From NCBI RefSeq assembly GCF_902381825.1, contig NZ_LR698973.1:3401349-3465348 (forward strand): DNA of 64,000 nt. The letters run 5' to 3'. Positions 33,325 to 43,498 of this stretch are shown piece by piece (within the stretch, counting starts at the first letter, position 1; every line of letters begins with the position of its first letter). Both the position numbers and the translations under genes were made by a program. The notes beneath the pieces are model-generated. The model ran no database searches. It had not been told where the DNA came from and worked only from the letters and a program-made list of their open reading frames with translations. Source of the DNA: Pseudocoprococcus catus. GTDB lineage: Bacteria > Bacillota > Clostridia > Lachnospirales > Lachnospiraceae.

Positions 33325-36300
33325 GTATTCAGTGGAGTGAAAAACAGCAGGCGGTCATTGATGCAAGGGGCTGTTCTGTGCTTGTATCAGCGGCAGCCGG
33401 TTCAGGCAAAACCGCAGTTCTTGTGGAAAGATTGATTCGATTACTGACGGATGAAAAGCATCCGGTGGATATTGAGCGCTTGCTTGTAGTGACATTTACC
33501 AATGCGGCTGCAGCGGAAATGCGTGAACGTATTGGCAGAGGGTTGGATCAGAAATTGCTTGAAGAACCGGATCACACAGCATGGATCCGGCAGAAGCTTT
33601 TATTGCCCTGTGCCCAGATCTCAACCATTCACAGTCTCTGCTTGAAGACAATCCGTGAACATTTTGAAGTACTGGATCTGGATCCGTCCTTCAGACTGGG
33701 AGATGAAGCTGAACTGAAGCTTTTGAAATCCGATGTGGCAGAGGATGTGATGGAGACTTATTATGCATCAGAAAACAGGGCCTTCAGAGCTTTTGTGGAT
33801 CGCTATGCCAACGGCAAGACCGACCAGGGAATTGCAGAAATGATCATTGCGCTGTATGATTATTCAAGAGGATTTCCGTGGCCAGAATATTGGCTGAAGC
33901 ATTGTCTGGCGGCTTATTCGACAGATGAAGAGCATAATGGAGCCGACCAGGTGAAAGAATTTGCCATGATGCAGCTGAATAATGTCCTGACCAAATATCT
34001 GCCGCTTTTTGAGGAAGCCCGGGCATTCTGTCTTGAGCCCAATGGTGTGGAAGCTTATCTTCCGGTGATCGAGGATGATAAAAAGTGGTTTCAGATGCTT
34101 GGTGAGTCGGAAGATTATGACGGCAGCAGAGAAATTTTGCACAAGATCGTCTGGAAACGTCTGCCGAGAACGGCGGCGTCCGTTGACCCGAAGATTAAAG
34201 AGAAAGTGAAGGAGATTCATGCGGATTTCAAATCAGAGATAGAAGGGCTTAGGGATGGCTATTTTGTACACACATTTGAAGAACTGAAGGCGGAGCTGAC
34301 TTATATCCGCCCGTCGGTCAGGATGCTGATCGAATTGACAGAAGTTTTCGGACAGCAGTTTATGGCGGTAAAGAATGACCGGAATATGCTGGATTTTTCA
34401 GACCTGGAACATTACATGCTGCAGCTTCTGGCTGATTTTTCAGAAGATGAACAGGGGCAGATGCAGGTGAAACCGACATCTGCTGCAGATGAACTCAGTG
34501 AATTTTATGAAGAGGTTGTCTGCGATGAATATCAGGACAGCAATCAGGTACAGGAATTGATCCTCAGCCTTTTGTCCAGAGAACGCAAAGGTCAGTATAA
34601 TCGTTTTATGGTGGGAGATGTGAAACAGAGCATTTATCGTTTCCGACTGGCAGATGCAGCTATTTTTATGGAAAAATATCACCATTATGCTCTTGGAGAA
34701 AGTCAGAAAACAAGGCAGCGTATTGATCTTTCACAGAATTTCCGAAGCAGGGAAAGTGTACTTTCTGGCGTGAATTATATTTTCCGTAAGATCATGAAGA
34801 AGAGTCTCGGCGGGATTGACTATGATGATCAGGCAGCTCTTTATCCGGGAATGGCATTTCCGGAGGCAAAAGGCAAAAATATTGCGGACAATACGGAACT
34901 TCTGTTTCTGAAGGGAGACGGTGAGACGACGGAGCCGGATAATGAGAGCCTGGATTCTGTGGAGCTTGAGGCGAAGCTGGCGGCAGTCAGGATCCGGGAA
35001 TTGACAGATCCGGAGTATGGAATGGATATTTATGACGGTGCGCTTGGAGATTACAGGAAAGCTGGGTACAAAGATATTGTCATACTTCTTCGGACGGTGA
35101 CAGGATGGGCTGAGAAGTTTGTGGATGTGCTGGCTTCAGAGAATATTCCTTCCACGGCTGAAATGTCCGCCGGATTTTTTGACACGCTGGAGATACGGAC
35201 AATGCTTCAGTTCCTGGCAATTGTCGATAATCCGGGGCAGGACATCCCGCTGGCAGCGGTTTTGTGTTCGCCGATCGCCGGTATTTCTTCGGAAGAGATG
35301 GCTCTGATCCGTTCCAAACATTCAGAAGGCAGTCTGTTTGGCGCATGTATGGCATGCAGTGAAGAGACACCGGGAGCAGCAAAGCTTAAAAAGTTTCTTG
35401 CGATGTTTCATGATATCCGGCGAGCTTCTGTTTATCTGGAACTGCATGAGTTGATCCGCTATATCTATGATCGGACAGGCTATTATGATTATGTTCAGGC
35501 TTTGCCGGGGGGCGAAAGGCGAAAGGCCAATCTTGATCTGCTGCGTGAGCGGGCAGTGGCTTATGCGGCCGGCAGTTACAGCAGTTTGTTTGACTTTATG
35601 CGATATATTGAACAGCTCAAAAAGAACCAGATTGATTTCGGTGAGGCGGTGATGCCTGAAAATGACAAAGGCCGTGTACGGATCATGAGTATCCATAAGA
35701 GTAAAGGGCTGGAATATCCCATTGTTATTCTGGCCGGACTGGGCAAAAAATTTAATTTTCAGGACAGCATCAGCAAGCTGGTTATGCATGCAAAGAGCGG
35801 CATCGGGTTGGATGCGGTCAATCTTCAGACACGCAAAAAGATGACATCTGCCTATAAGAAATTTATTGCGGCCCGACTGAATCTGGAAACGCTGGCAGAG
35901 GAGCAGAGGATTTTATATGTGGCTATGACCAGAGCCAAGGAAAAATTGATTATGACCGGCATGGAGAGCCTGAAAAATACCGACAAAAAGCTTGAAATCT
36001 GGCAGAGAAACAGTGGAATTTTGGGTGAAGTTTTTCCTGACTGGATGCTGACATCCGCCAGGTCTTATCTGGACTGGATCATGCCGGCTGTAATGAACGG
36101 AGAAGCCGAGAACGTTGTGACGTTCAGAATGGTGGATATCCGTGCCCTTGCCGGCCGTGAAGTGGGGCGCGTTATAGATAAAAAATGGCAGAAAGAAGAA
36201 CTGCTTCAGCGAAAGCATACTTTGCCCGACGTGTCGGAGACGGACGTTTCTAAACGACTTTTCGGGGAAGAAGCATGGCAGTATCCTCAGAAAGCATTAT

Positions 36301-37007
36301 TATCAGTCAAAGGCAAATATTCTGTTTCAGAATTAAAAAAATATGCCATGGAAGCAATCATGGAAGCGGCACCGGCACCGGGGATGGCCCTGGCTGAAAA
36401 GCAATCAGAAACAGAAGAGGCGCTGCCTGATTTTATGAAGGATAAGGAAGCGGATGAAACACACGAAGTTTCGAATGTCGGGGCTTTCCGTGGTACAGCT
36501 TATCACAGGGCACTGGAACTGATCGATTTTGCGGGGCGTCCTGATGAAAGAGATGAAGCATGGCTGCGCAGTCAGCTAAATGCGATGACATCTGCAGGGC
36601 GTTTATCCGGAGAGCAGAGGCAAAGTATCAGGATTCGGGATATCGCTGATATGGTGTTTTCAAATCTGGGGCTTCGAATGGCAGAGGCGGATAGACGTCA
36701 TGAATTATATCGTGAAGCGCAGTTTGTTATGGGTGTGCCGGTATCCGCACTGTATCCGGAAGTGGACAGTGAAGAAACTGTTTTGATACAGGGAATCATA
36801 GATGCTTATTTTGAAGAAAATGGGGAACTGATTCTGTTGGATTACAAGACTGACCATGTCTCAAAACAAGACGGTGCAGATATTTTGAAAAAACGTTACA
36901 AGCGGCAGCTGGATGATTATCAGCAGGCACTGGAGCAGATGCTTCAGAAAAAAGTCCGTCAGAAATTGATTTACTCATTTGCATTAAAGTGTTGGATTGA
37001 AATTTAG
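33321..37007 (+). CDS. addA: AddA, helicase-nuclease subunit
   Basis: A 1228-aa UvrD/Rep-type (SF1A) helicase with a C-terminal nuclease. Walker A: SAAAGSGKTAVL (about 27-38); Walker B: VVCDEYQDSNQVQ; further helicase motifs: VGDVKQSIYRFRLAD, NFRSRESVL, MSIHKSKGLEYPIVILAG and RILYVAMTRAKEKLI. Nuclease: RGTAYHRALELID and GIIDAYFEENGELILLDYKTDH. Complete. Translationally coupled to addB. Confidence 0.97.
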   Translation: MSIQWSEKQQAVIDARGCSVLVSAAAGSGKTAVLVERLIRLLTDEKHPVDIERLLVVTFTNAAAAEMRERIGRGLDQKLLEEPDHTAWIRQKLLLPCAQISTIHSLCLKTIREHFEVLDLDPSFRLGDEAELKLLKSDVAEDVMETYYASENRAFRAFVDRYANGKTDQGIAEMIIALYDYSRGFPWPEYWLKHCLAAYSTDEEHNGADQVKEFAMMQLNNVLTKYLPLFEEARAFCLEPNGVEAYLPVIEDDKKWFQMLGESEDYDGSREILHKIVWKRLPRTAASVDPKIKEKVKEIHADFKSEIEGLRDGYFVHTFEELKAELTYIRPSVRMLIELTEVFGQQFMAVKNDRNMLDFSDLEHYMLQLLADFSEDEQGQMQVKPTSAADELSEFYEEVVCDEYQDSNQVQELILSLLSRERKGQYNRFMVGDVKQSIYRFRLADAAIFMEKYHHYALGESQKTRQRIDLSQNFRSRESVLSGVNYIFRKIMKKSLGGIDYDDQAALYPGMAFPEAKGKNIADNTELLFLKGDGETTEPDNESLDSVELEAKLAAVRIRELTDPEYGMDIYDGALGDYRKAGYKDIVILLRTVTGWAEKFVDVLASENIPSTAEMSAGFFDTLEIRTMLQFLAIVDNPGQDIPLAAVLCSPIAGISSEEMALIRSKHSEGSLFGACMACSEETPGAAKLKKFLAMFHDIRRASVYLELHELIRYIYDRTGYYDYVQALPGGERRKANLDLLRERAVAYAAGSYSSLFDFMRYIEQLKKNQIDFGEAVMPENDKGRVRIMSIHKSKGLEYPIVILAGLGKKFNFQDSISKLVMHAKSGIGLDAVNLQTRKKMTSAYKKFIAARLNLETLAEEQRILYVAMTRAKEKLIMTGMESLKNTDKKLEIWQRNSGILGEVFPDWMLTSARSYLDWIMPAVMNGEAENVVTFRMVDIRALAGREVGRVIDKKWQKEELLQRKHTLPDVSETDVSKRLFGEEAWQYPQKALLSVKGKYSVSELKKYAMEAIMEAAPAPGMALAEKQSETEEALPDFMKDKEADETHEVSNVGAFRGTAYHRALELIDFAGRPDERDEAWLRSQLNAMTSAGRLSGEQRQSIRIRDIADMVFSNLGLRMAEADRRHELYREAQFVMGVPVSALYPEVDSEETVLIQGIIDAYFEENGELILLDYKTDHVSKQDGADILKKRYKRQLDDYQQALEQMLQKKVRQKLIYSFALKCWIEI

Positions 37008-37125
37008 AGAATCAGCCATAAACAGCCGATTGCCGGATATATTGCGGTCTATGAGATAAAATGAATCGGGAATAATATCTGCGAAAGCGGGGAGACTCTT
37101 TGTTGAACAGGAGATGAACTGAATC

Positions 37126-37350
37126 GTGGAAAGAGATATTCTGAATAGAAAGATAACAAAGAAAAATGGTGAAAAGGTGCCAATTCGGACACTTAAACTG
37201 CAGGAACAATTAAAATACGAGATTGCCGATGAACTTGGACTTTTTGAAAAAATTGAGAAAAGCGGCTGGGGAGCATTGACTGCCAGTGAATCAGGAAGGA
37301 TCGGAGGCATGATCAGAAAAAGAAATACACAAAATAAGAAAAAGGAATGA
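37126..37350 (+). CDS. Alpha/beta-type small acid-soluble spore protein
   Basis: A 74-aa protein resembling the alpha/beta SASP family, which coats and protects spore DNA and is degraded by the GPR protease in germination. The motif LKYEIADELGL matches the GPR cleavage region (EIA.ELG), and GWGALTASESGRIGGMIRK matches the conserved second half. The start is GTG 37126 behind AGGAG with a long 12-bp spacer. Downstream methyltransferase starts 3 bp after the stop, so the two share a transcript. This suggests that the organism forms spores. Confidence 0.75.
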   Translation: MERDILNRKITKKNGEKVPIRTLKLQEQLKYEIADELGLFEKIEKSGWGALTASESGRIGGMIRKRNTQNKKKE

Positions 37351-37353
37351 AGT

Positions 37354-38106
37354 ATGGAAGCTTATACAGGATTTGCGCAGGTATATGATACATTCATGGA
37401 TAATGTACCATATGATGAATGGGGAGAATATCTTGTTTCCCTGCTGAAAAAATATGGTGTGGAGGACGGCCTGGTTCTGGATATGGGATGCGGAACCGGA
37501 GCCATGACCCGTTATCTTGATGCCCATGGCTATGATATGACAGGCATTGATGTTTCGGAGGAGATGCTGACCATTGCAAAGGAAAAATCATCACCGGATA
37601 TTTTGTATCTTCTGCAGGATATGCGGGAATTCGAACTTTATGGTACGATGCGGGCAGCCGTCAGTATTTGTGACAGTATGAATTATATTCTTGAGGAGGA
37701 TGACCTTTTACAGGTTTTTTCCCTGGTGAATAATTATCTGGATCCGGGCGGTATTTTTATATTTGACCTGAATACTGTTTACAAGTACCAGGAAATCCTT
37801 GGAGAGCAGACCATTGCGGAAGACCGCGAGGAATGCAGCTTTATATGGGATAATTTTTATGATGAAGAAGAAATGATCAATGAATATGACCTGACAGTTT
37901 TTGTTCAGGAAGAGGGCGATTTGTTCAGACGTTACTGCGAAACCCATTATCAGAGAGCTTATTCACAGGAGACAGTCAGAGCATTGATTGAAAAAGCAGG
38001 TATGGAGGTACTTGCAATTTATGATGCTTTTACGTATAATAAACCGAAGCCTGATAGTGAAAGGGTTTATTTTGTAGCAAGAGAGCACGGGAAAAAGACC
38101 GTTTAA
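37354..38106 (+). CDS. Class I SAM-dependent methyltransferase
   Basis: A 250-aa methyltransferase. SAM-binding motif I is VLDMGCGTGAMTRYL (near residue 42), with motif II DMTGIDVSEEML; VYDTFMDNVPYDEWGEYL at the N-terminus is typical of a Firmicute family annotated only as methyltransferase. Substrate unknown. It lies between the spore protein gene and hslO. Confidence 0.85.
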   Translation: MEAYTGFAQVYDTFMDNVPYDEWGEYLVSLLKKYGVEDGLVLDMGCGTGAMTRYLDAHGYDMTGIDVSEEMLTIAKEKSSPDILYLLQDMREFELYGTMRAAVSICDSMNYILEEDDLLQVFSLVNNYLDPGGIFIFDLNTVYKYQEILGEQTIAEDREECSFIWDNFYDEEEMINEYDLTVFVQEEGDLFRRYCETHYQRAYSQETVRALIEKAGMEVLAIYDAFTYNKPKPDSERVYFVAREHGKKTV

Positions 38107-38126
38107 AACGGATGGAGGAATAGAAA

Positions 38127-39011
38127 ATGTCAGATTATATTGTACATGCTTCGGGAGCCGGCAACCAGGTAAGAATTTTTGCGGCATCCACAAGAGATTT
38201 AGTAGAGAAGGCCAGAGAGATACATAACACGAGCCCGGTGGCGACAGCTGCGCTGGGACGTCTTCTGACTGCAGGTGCCATGATGGGCAGCATGATGAAG
38301 GGAGAGAAGGATCTTCTGACACTGCAGATTCAGTGCAGCGGGCCAATCGGAGGTCTGACGGTGACTGCAAAGTCCGATGGCACTGTCAAGGGATATGTGA
38401 ATAACCCGGATGTTATGCTGCCTCCGAACAGCAAAGGCAAGCTGGATGTAGGCGGGGCCCTGGATCTCGGTGTTTTGAGTGTAATCAAGGATATGGGTAT
38501 GAAAGAGCCATATGTCGGGCAGACGCAGCTTGTATCCGGAGAGATTGCGGAAGATCTCACCTATTATTATGCGACCAGCGAACAGATCAATTCAAGTGTG
38601 GCTCTGGGTGTTTTGATGGAGAAGAATAATACAGTGAAACAGGCAGGCGGTTTTATTCTTCAGCTGATGCCGTTTACAGAAGACGCAGTGATTGATAAAC
38701 TGGAAGAGAACGTGAAGAAGCTCCCTTCTGTAACAACGATGCTTGAGGAAGGCGAGACACCGGAGAGCATGATCCGCCGTGTTCTGGATGGCTTTGATGT
38801 GGAATTTTACGAGGAGACACCAACGGGTTATGTTTGTGACTGTTCCAAGGAACGTGTTGAGAGAGCCATTATCAGTATTGGTAAGAAGGAAATCCAGGAT
38901 ATGATCGACGATCAGAAACCGATTGAAGTGAATTGTCATTTTTGCGGCAGACACTACGAATTCAGTGTGGATGATCTGAAGCATTTATTAAAGAAGGCTG
39001 TAAGAGCATAA
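38127..39011 (+). CDS. hslO: Redox-regulated chaperone Hsp33
   Basis: A 294-aa holdase chaperone activated by oxidation and unfolding. The redox zinc centre is complete: CDC in GYVCDCSKERVERA and CHFC in EVNCHFCGRHYEF. N-terminal ARDLVEKAREIHNTSPVATAALGRLLTA-type sequence is typical (LVEKAREIHNTSPVATAA). Ribosome site GGAGG. A terminator follows at 39019-39048. Confidence 0.96.
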   Translation: MSDYIVHASGAGNQVRIFAASTRDLVEKAREIHNTSPVATAALGRLLTAGAMMGSMMKGEKDLLTLQIQCSGPIGGLTVTAKSDGTVKGYVNNPDVMLPPNSKGKLDVGGALDLGVLSVIKDMGMKEPYVGQTQLVSGEIAEDLTYYYATSEQINSSVALGVLMEKNNTVKQAGGFILQLMPFTEDAVIDKLEENVKKLPSVTTMLEEGETPESMIRRVLDGFDVEFYEETPTGYVCDCSKERVERAIISIGKKEIQDMIDDQKPIEVNCHFCGRHYEFSVDDLKHLLKKAVRA

Positions 39012-39018
39012 TATGTGG

Positions 39019-39048
39019 GCCGGTGCAGGAAACTGTGCCGGTTTTTTT
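39019..39048 (+). terminator. Terminator after hslO
   Basis: GCCGGTGCAG / CTGTGCCGG stem with a GAAA loop, followed by seven T. Confidence 0.88.
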
Positions 39049-39223
39049 ATCATTAGAAGGGGTGCATGGCAGGAGAGTGTTGACGAATGGTTTTGACTGA
39101 TGTCGGATGACTTATGGTGTTGTCGATGAATCATCATTGATGAAGGGAAATGTCGCCGCTATAATATAAATACAAACAAAAGTTCACGGCCGGAACAAAG
39201 TTAAGGATATGGGGAGGAAGATC

Positions 39224-40165
39224 ATGCATCAGTCAATTTTAACATACGGGGAGTTTGTGACATATATTCGGGAGAATGTAGAGGCCGTTTTGAACGAGGA
39301 CAGAGAAGCGGAAGTTGTTTTAACGGAGGTTGAGAAGAATAATGGCGTGATGTCGGAGATTATGACGATCCGGCAGGAGAGAGAGAACTTTGCACCGGTT
39401 TTTTACATGAGAGATATTTATGAGCAGTATCTTCGGGGAATTTCACCGGATGACCTGGCAGAGCAGATGGTCAGCATCTGTCGGCAGCAGGAGGCAGACA
39501 GTTTGTCGGTGAATGGCGCTTGGTTTGAGCATTTTGAGAATGTCAGGGAGCATATTATCCTGAAGGCGGTGAATTATGAGAGAAACAGTCGTCAGCTCAC
39601 AGACTGTCCTTTTATCAAGGCGTTAGATCTTGCAGTGACATTTCGGGTATTAGTCGAAGAAGAGCAGAGTCGAATCGGCACAGTTTTGGTCAGCAATGAG
39701 ATGATGAAGTGGTGGCATGTGTCAGAGACGGATCTTTACAAGACAGCGGCAGCGAATATGCAGAGACTGTGGAAGGATGTATTGGAGCCGATACAGGATA
39801 TGGTTCATGAGATGGCAGAGGGGCCGATGGCTGAAGCTTATGATGCATTTCTTGAGGAGAGGCCGGAGACAGGAACGATGCCACTTTATGTATTGACGAA
39901 TGAGATCCGGCTGAACGGAGCTTCGGTTTTGTTTTATACAGATTGTCTGAAGCGCTTTGCGTCCGACATTGGGAGGGATTTCTTTGTGCTGCCCAGCAGT
40001 ATTCATGAAGTTCTTTTACTGCCGGTTATGGACGAGATGAGTGCCTGGGATCTGAGACAGATCGTGGGGACGATGAATCATCAGGTGGTATCGGATGAAG
40101 AAGTGCTGTCAGACCATGTTTATCGATATTTACATAAGTGCAATAAGCTGATTATTGCCGCATAA
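39224..40165 (+). CDS. DUF5688 family protein
   Basis: A 313-aa cytoplasmic protein, most like the DUF5688 family seen in many copies in Lachnospiraceae; function unknown. Recognisable parts: ILTYGEFVTYIRENVEAVL at the N-terminus, then ENFAPVFYMRDIYEQYLRG, LVSNEMMKWWHVSETDLYKTAAANM and DFFVLPSSIHEVLLLP near the C-terminus. ATG 39224 is 6 bp behind GGGAGG; the frame opens earlier at 39209, but that ATG overlaps the ribosome site. Stands alone. Confidence 0.78.
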   Translation: MHQSILTYGEFVTYIRENVEAVLNEDREAEVVLTEVEKNNGVMSEIMTIRQERENFAPVFYMRDIYEQYLRGISPDDLAEQMVSICRQQEADSLSVNGAWFEHFENVREHIILKAVNYERNSRQLTDCPFIKALDLAVTFRVLVEEEQSRIGTVLVSNEMMKWWHVSETDLYKTAAANMQRLWKDVLEPIQDMVHEMAEGPMAEAYDAFLEERPETGTMPLYVLTNEIRLNGASVLFYTDCLKRFASDIGRDFFVLPSSIHEVLLLPVMDEMSAWDLRQIVGTMNHQVVSDEEVLSDHVYRYLHKCNKLIIAA

Positions 40166-40310
40166 GGCTTTTTATAGAATTTATTATTGTAACTTTCTAA
40201 AATCAGACCTTGCGGTTCGGGACAATATAGGCTAGAATGTATACAGGCGTTTTTTCAAAAATCGTGAGAAACGTTAGGATCGAATAATTAAAAGGAGTGT
40301 ATACGATAGA

Positions 40311-41576
40311 ATGAAGTTCATTAAAACACCTGTAAAGGGCATGTGCGATATGCTTCCTGCAGATATGCGTCTCAGAGAACATATTCTGCAGATGATCAAG
40401 ACCAGCTATGCATCCTATGGTTTTATGCAGATTGAAACTCCAGTTATGGAACATATAGAGAACCTGACATCCAAGCAGGGCGGTGACAATGAGAAATTGA
40501 TCTTCAAGGTGATGAAGAGAGGTGCTGATCTGACAAGAGCAATCGAGGCAGGTAAGCAGGAGTTTGCAGACAATGGTCTCCGATATGATCTGACAGTTCC
40601 GCTGGCGAGATATTATGCGAATAACAAAGAGAAGCTGCCGACACCGTTTAAGGCCCTTCAGATTGGTAATGTATGGCGTGCAGATAATCCTCAGAAGGGA
40701 CGTTTTCGTCAGTTTACACAGTGTGATATAGATATTCTCGGTGATGATACGAATCTGGCAGAGATTGAGCTTATAGCTGCAACATCTGATATGCTGTCAC
40801 AGATTTTCAGTGAAGTGGGCATTACAGATTTTACGATCCATATCAACGACAGACAGATTCTCCGTGCGGCTGCATTGCAGGCAGGTTTTGAAGAAGAGGC
40901 TATTGGTTCTGTGCTTATTTCACTGGATAAGTACGACAAGATTGGCCTTGAGGGCATTCGCAGGGAACTGATTGAGAATGGTTATGCAGAAGATGTTGTA
41001 ACACGTTATCTTGCAATTTACGAATCCCTTCAGGGTGATGTGACATGCGGTGATTTCTGCAGTGATATTGCAGAGAACTACCTTGACAGAAAGGTTGTTG
41101 AGGGCGTAGATGATATTATTTCCTGTGCAAAGGCTATGATCAATGAGCATGTGAAGATTACATTTGATCCGACACTTGTGCGTGGTATGGGTTATTATAC
41201 AGGCACAATTTTTGAGATCAGCATTGACGGATATAATTTCTCCATTGCAGGCGGCGGTCGTTATGACAAGATGATCGGCAAGTTCTGCGGACAGGATGTC
41301 AGTGCATGCGGCTTTTCCATCGGTTTTGAGCGTATTATCACGATCCTGAAAGACAAGTTGGAGACAGTGACACCTGTTTCGGAGAAGAATCTGGCAATTC
41401 TTATCGGCAAGAATGTGCCCCTTGACAGAAAGCTCGAGATCTTTAAGCGTGCAAAGGCACTTCGTGCAGAAGGAACAACTGTTACGATTCAGCCGATGCG
41501 CAAGAATATGAAGCAGCAGATTGAGAAGCTCGAAGCAGAAGGCTTCAAAGAATTTGAAAAAGTTTATAATGATTAA
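40311..41576 (+). CDS. hisS: Histidyl-tRNA synthetase
   Basis: A 421-aa class II synthetase. Motif 2: VWRADNPQKGRFRQFTQCDIDILG; the histidine motif LVRGMGYYTGTIFEI and motif 3 SACGFSIGFERI are clear. A C-terminal anticodon-binding domain follows. Ribosome site AAAGGAG. The 145-bp leader is too short for a T-box and none is seen. Followed 35 bp later by aspS, a common order in Firmicutes. Confidence 0.95.
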   Translation: MKFIKTPVKGMCDMLPADMRLREHILQMIKTSYASYGFMQIETPVMEHIENLTSKQGGDNEKLIFKVMKRGADLTRAIEAGKQEFADNGLRYDLTVPLARYYANNKEKLPTPFKALQIGNVWRADNPQKGRFRQFTQCDIDILGDDTNLAEIELIAATSDMLSQIFSEVGITDFTIHINDRQILRAAALQAGFEEEAIGSVLISLDKYDKIGLEGIRRELIENGYAEDVVTRYLAIYESLQGDVTCGDFCSDIAENYLDRKVVEGVDDIISCAKAMINEHVKITFDPTLVRGMGYYTGTIFEISIDGYNFSIAGGGRYDKMIGKFCGQDVSACGFSIGFERIITILKDKLETVTPVSEKNLAILIGKNVPLDRKLEIFKRAKALRAEGTTVTIQPMRKNMKQQIEKLEAEGFKEFEKVYND

Positions 41577-41611
41577 TATTTATACAAAAGAGCAGAGAGA
41601 GGAGTCTTAAT

Positions 41612-43411
41612 ATGGCTGAATCAATGAGCGGTATGAAACGTACCCATCGTTGTGCAGAATTAAGTAAAGCTCAGGTTGGACAGACTGTCACAGTGATGGG
41701 CTGGGTACAAAAGAGCAGAAATAAAGGCGGCGTTGTATTTGTCGATTTAAGAGACAGATCAGGTATTTTGCAGATTATTTTTGAAGAGAATAAGTGTGGT
41801 ACTGAGATCTTTGAAAAGGCAGGCAAGCTCAGAAGTGAGTTCGTTATCGCTGTTACAGGTCAGGTATGTGAACGTGCCGGTGCTGTGAATAAGAATCTTG
41901 CAACAGGCGAGATCGAGGTTATTGCAGAGCAGCTGAGAATTTTATCTGAATCCGAGACACCGCCATTTCATATTGAAGAGAACAGTAAGACAAAGGAAGA
42001 ACTTCGTTTGAAATATCGCTATCTTGATCTGAGAAGACCGGATATCCAGAAGAATATTATGATGAGAAGCAGAGCTTGTGCTGTTATCAGGAATTTTCTG
42101 ACAGAAGAGGGCTTTCTTGAGATTGAGACACCGATGCTGACAAAGAGTACACCGGAAGGTGCAAGAGATTATCTTGTTCCAAGCCGTGTCCATCCGGGAT
42201 CTTTCTATGCACTGCCTCAGTCACCGCAGCTGTTCAAGCAGCTTCTGATGGTATCAGGCTATGATCGCTATTTCCAGCTGGCAAGATGTTTCCGCGATGA
42301 GGACCTTCGTGCTGACAGACAGCCTGAATTCACACAGGTGGATATGGAACTTTCATTTGTAGATGTTGATGATGTTATTGATGTAAATGAACGTCTTCTG
42401 GCACGTCTTTTCAAGGAGATCATTGGTGTGGATGTACCGCTGCCAATTCAGAGAATGACATGGCAGGAAGCAATGGATCGTTTTGGCTCAGATAAGCCTG
42501 ATACACGTTTCGGTATGGAACTGAATGATGTCACAGATGTTGTCAGAGACTGCGAGTTCGCAGTATTTAAGAATGCAATCGCAGATGGTGGCTCTGTAAG
42601 AGGTATCAATGCAAAGGGACAGGGCACAATGCCTCGTAAGAAGATTGATGCACTGGTTGCTTTTGTGAAGGATTACGGCGCAAAGGGTCTGGCTTATATT
42701 GCCATCCAGCCGGATGGTTCGATCAAGTCTTCATTCGCCAAATTCATGAAGGATGAAGAAATGCAGGCATTAATTGCAGCTATGCAGGGTGAGCCTGGAG
42801 ACCTTCTCCTGTTTGCGGCAGATAAGAACAAGATTGTATATGCGTCTTTAGGTGCACTGAGACTTGAACTGGCAGACAAGATGGGACTGCTTGATAAGAA
42901 CCAATACAACTTCCTCTGGGTAACAGAATTCCCATTATTAGAGTGGTCTGATGAAGAGAACAGATTCCAGGCAATGCATCATCCATTTACAATGCCTATG
43001 GAAGAAGATCTTCAGTATATTGATACAGATCCAGGCCGTGTACGTGCAAAGGCATATGATATTGTCCTTAACGGTACAGAAATTGGCGGCGGCAGTGTCC
43101 GTATTCACCAGGATGATATTCAGGAGAAGATGTTTGAAGCACTTGGTTTTACCAAGGAAAGAGCACACGAACAGTTTGGGTTCCTCTTGGATGCTTTCAA
43201 GTACGGTGTTCCGCCTCACGCAGGACTGGCCTATGGTCTTGACCGTCTGATTATGCTGATGGCCAAAGTAGACAGTATCAGAGATGTTATTGCATTCCCT
43301 AAGGTAAAAGATGCATCCTGTCTTTTGACCAATGCACCGGATACAGTTGATGAGAAGCAGCTTGAAGAACTTGGTATCCGTGTGAATGAAGCTGAACAGA
43401 CAGAAGAATAA
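41612..43411 (+). CDS. aspS: Aspartyl-tRNA synthetase
   Basis: A 599-aa bacterial-type AspRS: N-terminal OB fold (VMGWVQKSRNKGGVVFVDLRD), class II core with motif 1 (LTEEGFLEIETPMLTKSTPEGARD), motif 2 (YFQLARCFRDEDLRADRQPEFTQ, split as FQLARCFRDED and LRADRQPEFTQ), the GAD insertion domain and motif 3 (GLAYGLDRLIMLM). Whether it is discriminating for Asp cannot be told. Ribosome site AGGAG. Same operon as hisS. Confidence 0.95.
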   Translation: MAESMSGMKRTHRCAELSKAQVGQTVTVMGWVQKSRNKGGVVFVDLRDRSGILQIIFEENKCGTEIFEKAGKLRSEFVIAVTGQVCERAGAVNKNLATGEIEVIAEQLRILSESETPPFHIEENSKTKEELRLKYRYLDLRRPDIQKNIMMRSRACAVIRNFLTEEGFLEIETPMLTKSTPEGARDYLVPSRVHPGSFYALPQSPQLFKQLLMVSGYDRYFQLARCFRDEDLRADRQPEFTQVDMELSFVDVDDVIDVNERLLARLFKEIIGVDVPLPIQRMTWQEAMDRFGSDKPDTRFGMELNDVTDVVRDCEFAVFKNAIADGGSVRGINAKGQGTMPRKKIDALVAFVKDYGAKGLAYIAIQPDGSIKSSFAKFMKDEEMQALIAAMQGEPGDLLLFAADKNKIVYASLGALRLELADKMGLLDKNQYNFLWVTEFPLLEWSDEENRFQAMHHPFTMPMEEDLQYIDTDPGRVRAKAYDIVLNGTEIGGGSVRIHQDDIQEKMFEALGFTKERAHEQFGFLLDAFKYGVPPHAGLAYGLDRLIMLMAKVDSIRDVIAFPKVKDASCLLTNAPDTVDEKQLEELGIRVNEAEQTEE

Positions 43412-43498
43412 TTGGTATTCAAGTTCAATTGAAATGTTATACATGAAAAGCAGAGTACCCAAAGGTGCTCTGTAGACAACAAAGGAGGTCGTGCATAA

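Noticed and set aside
40166..40310. T-box riboswitch upstream of hisS
   Set aside because: The 145-bp interval is too short, and no T-box sequence or terminator is visible.
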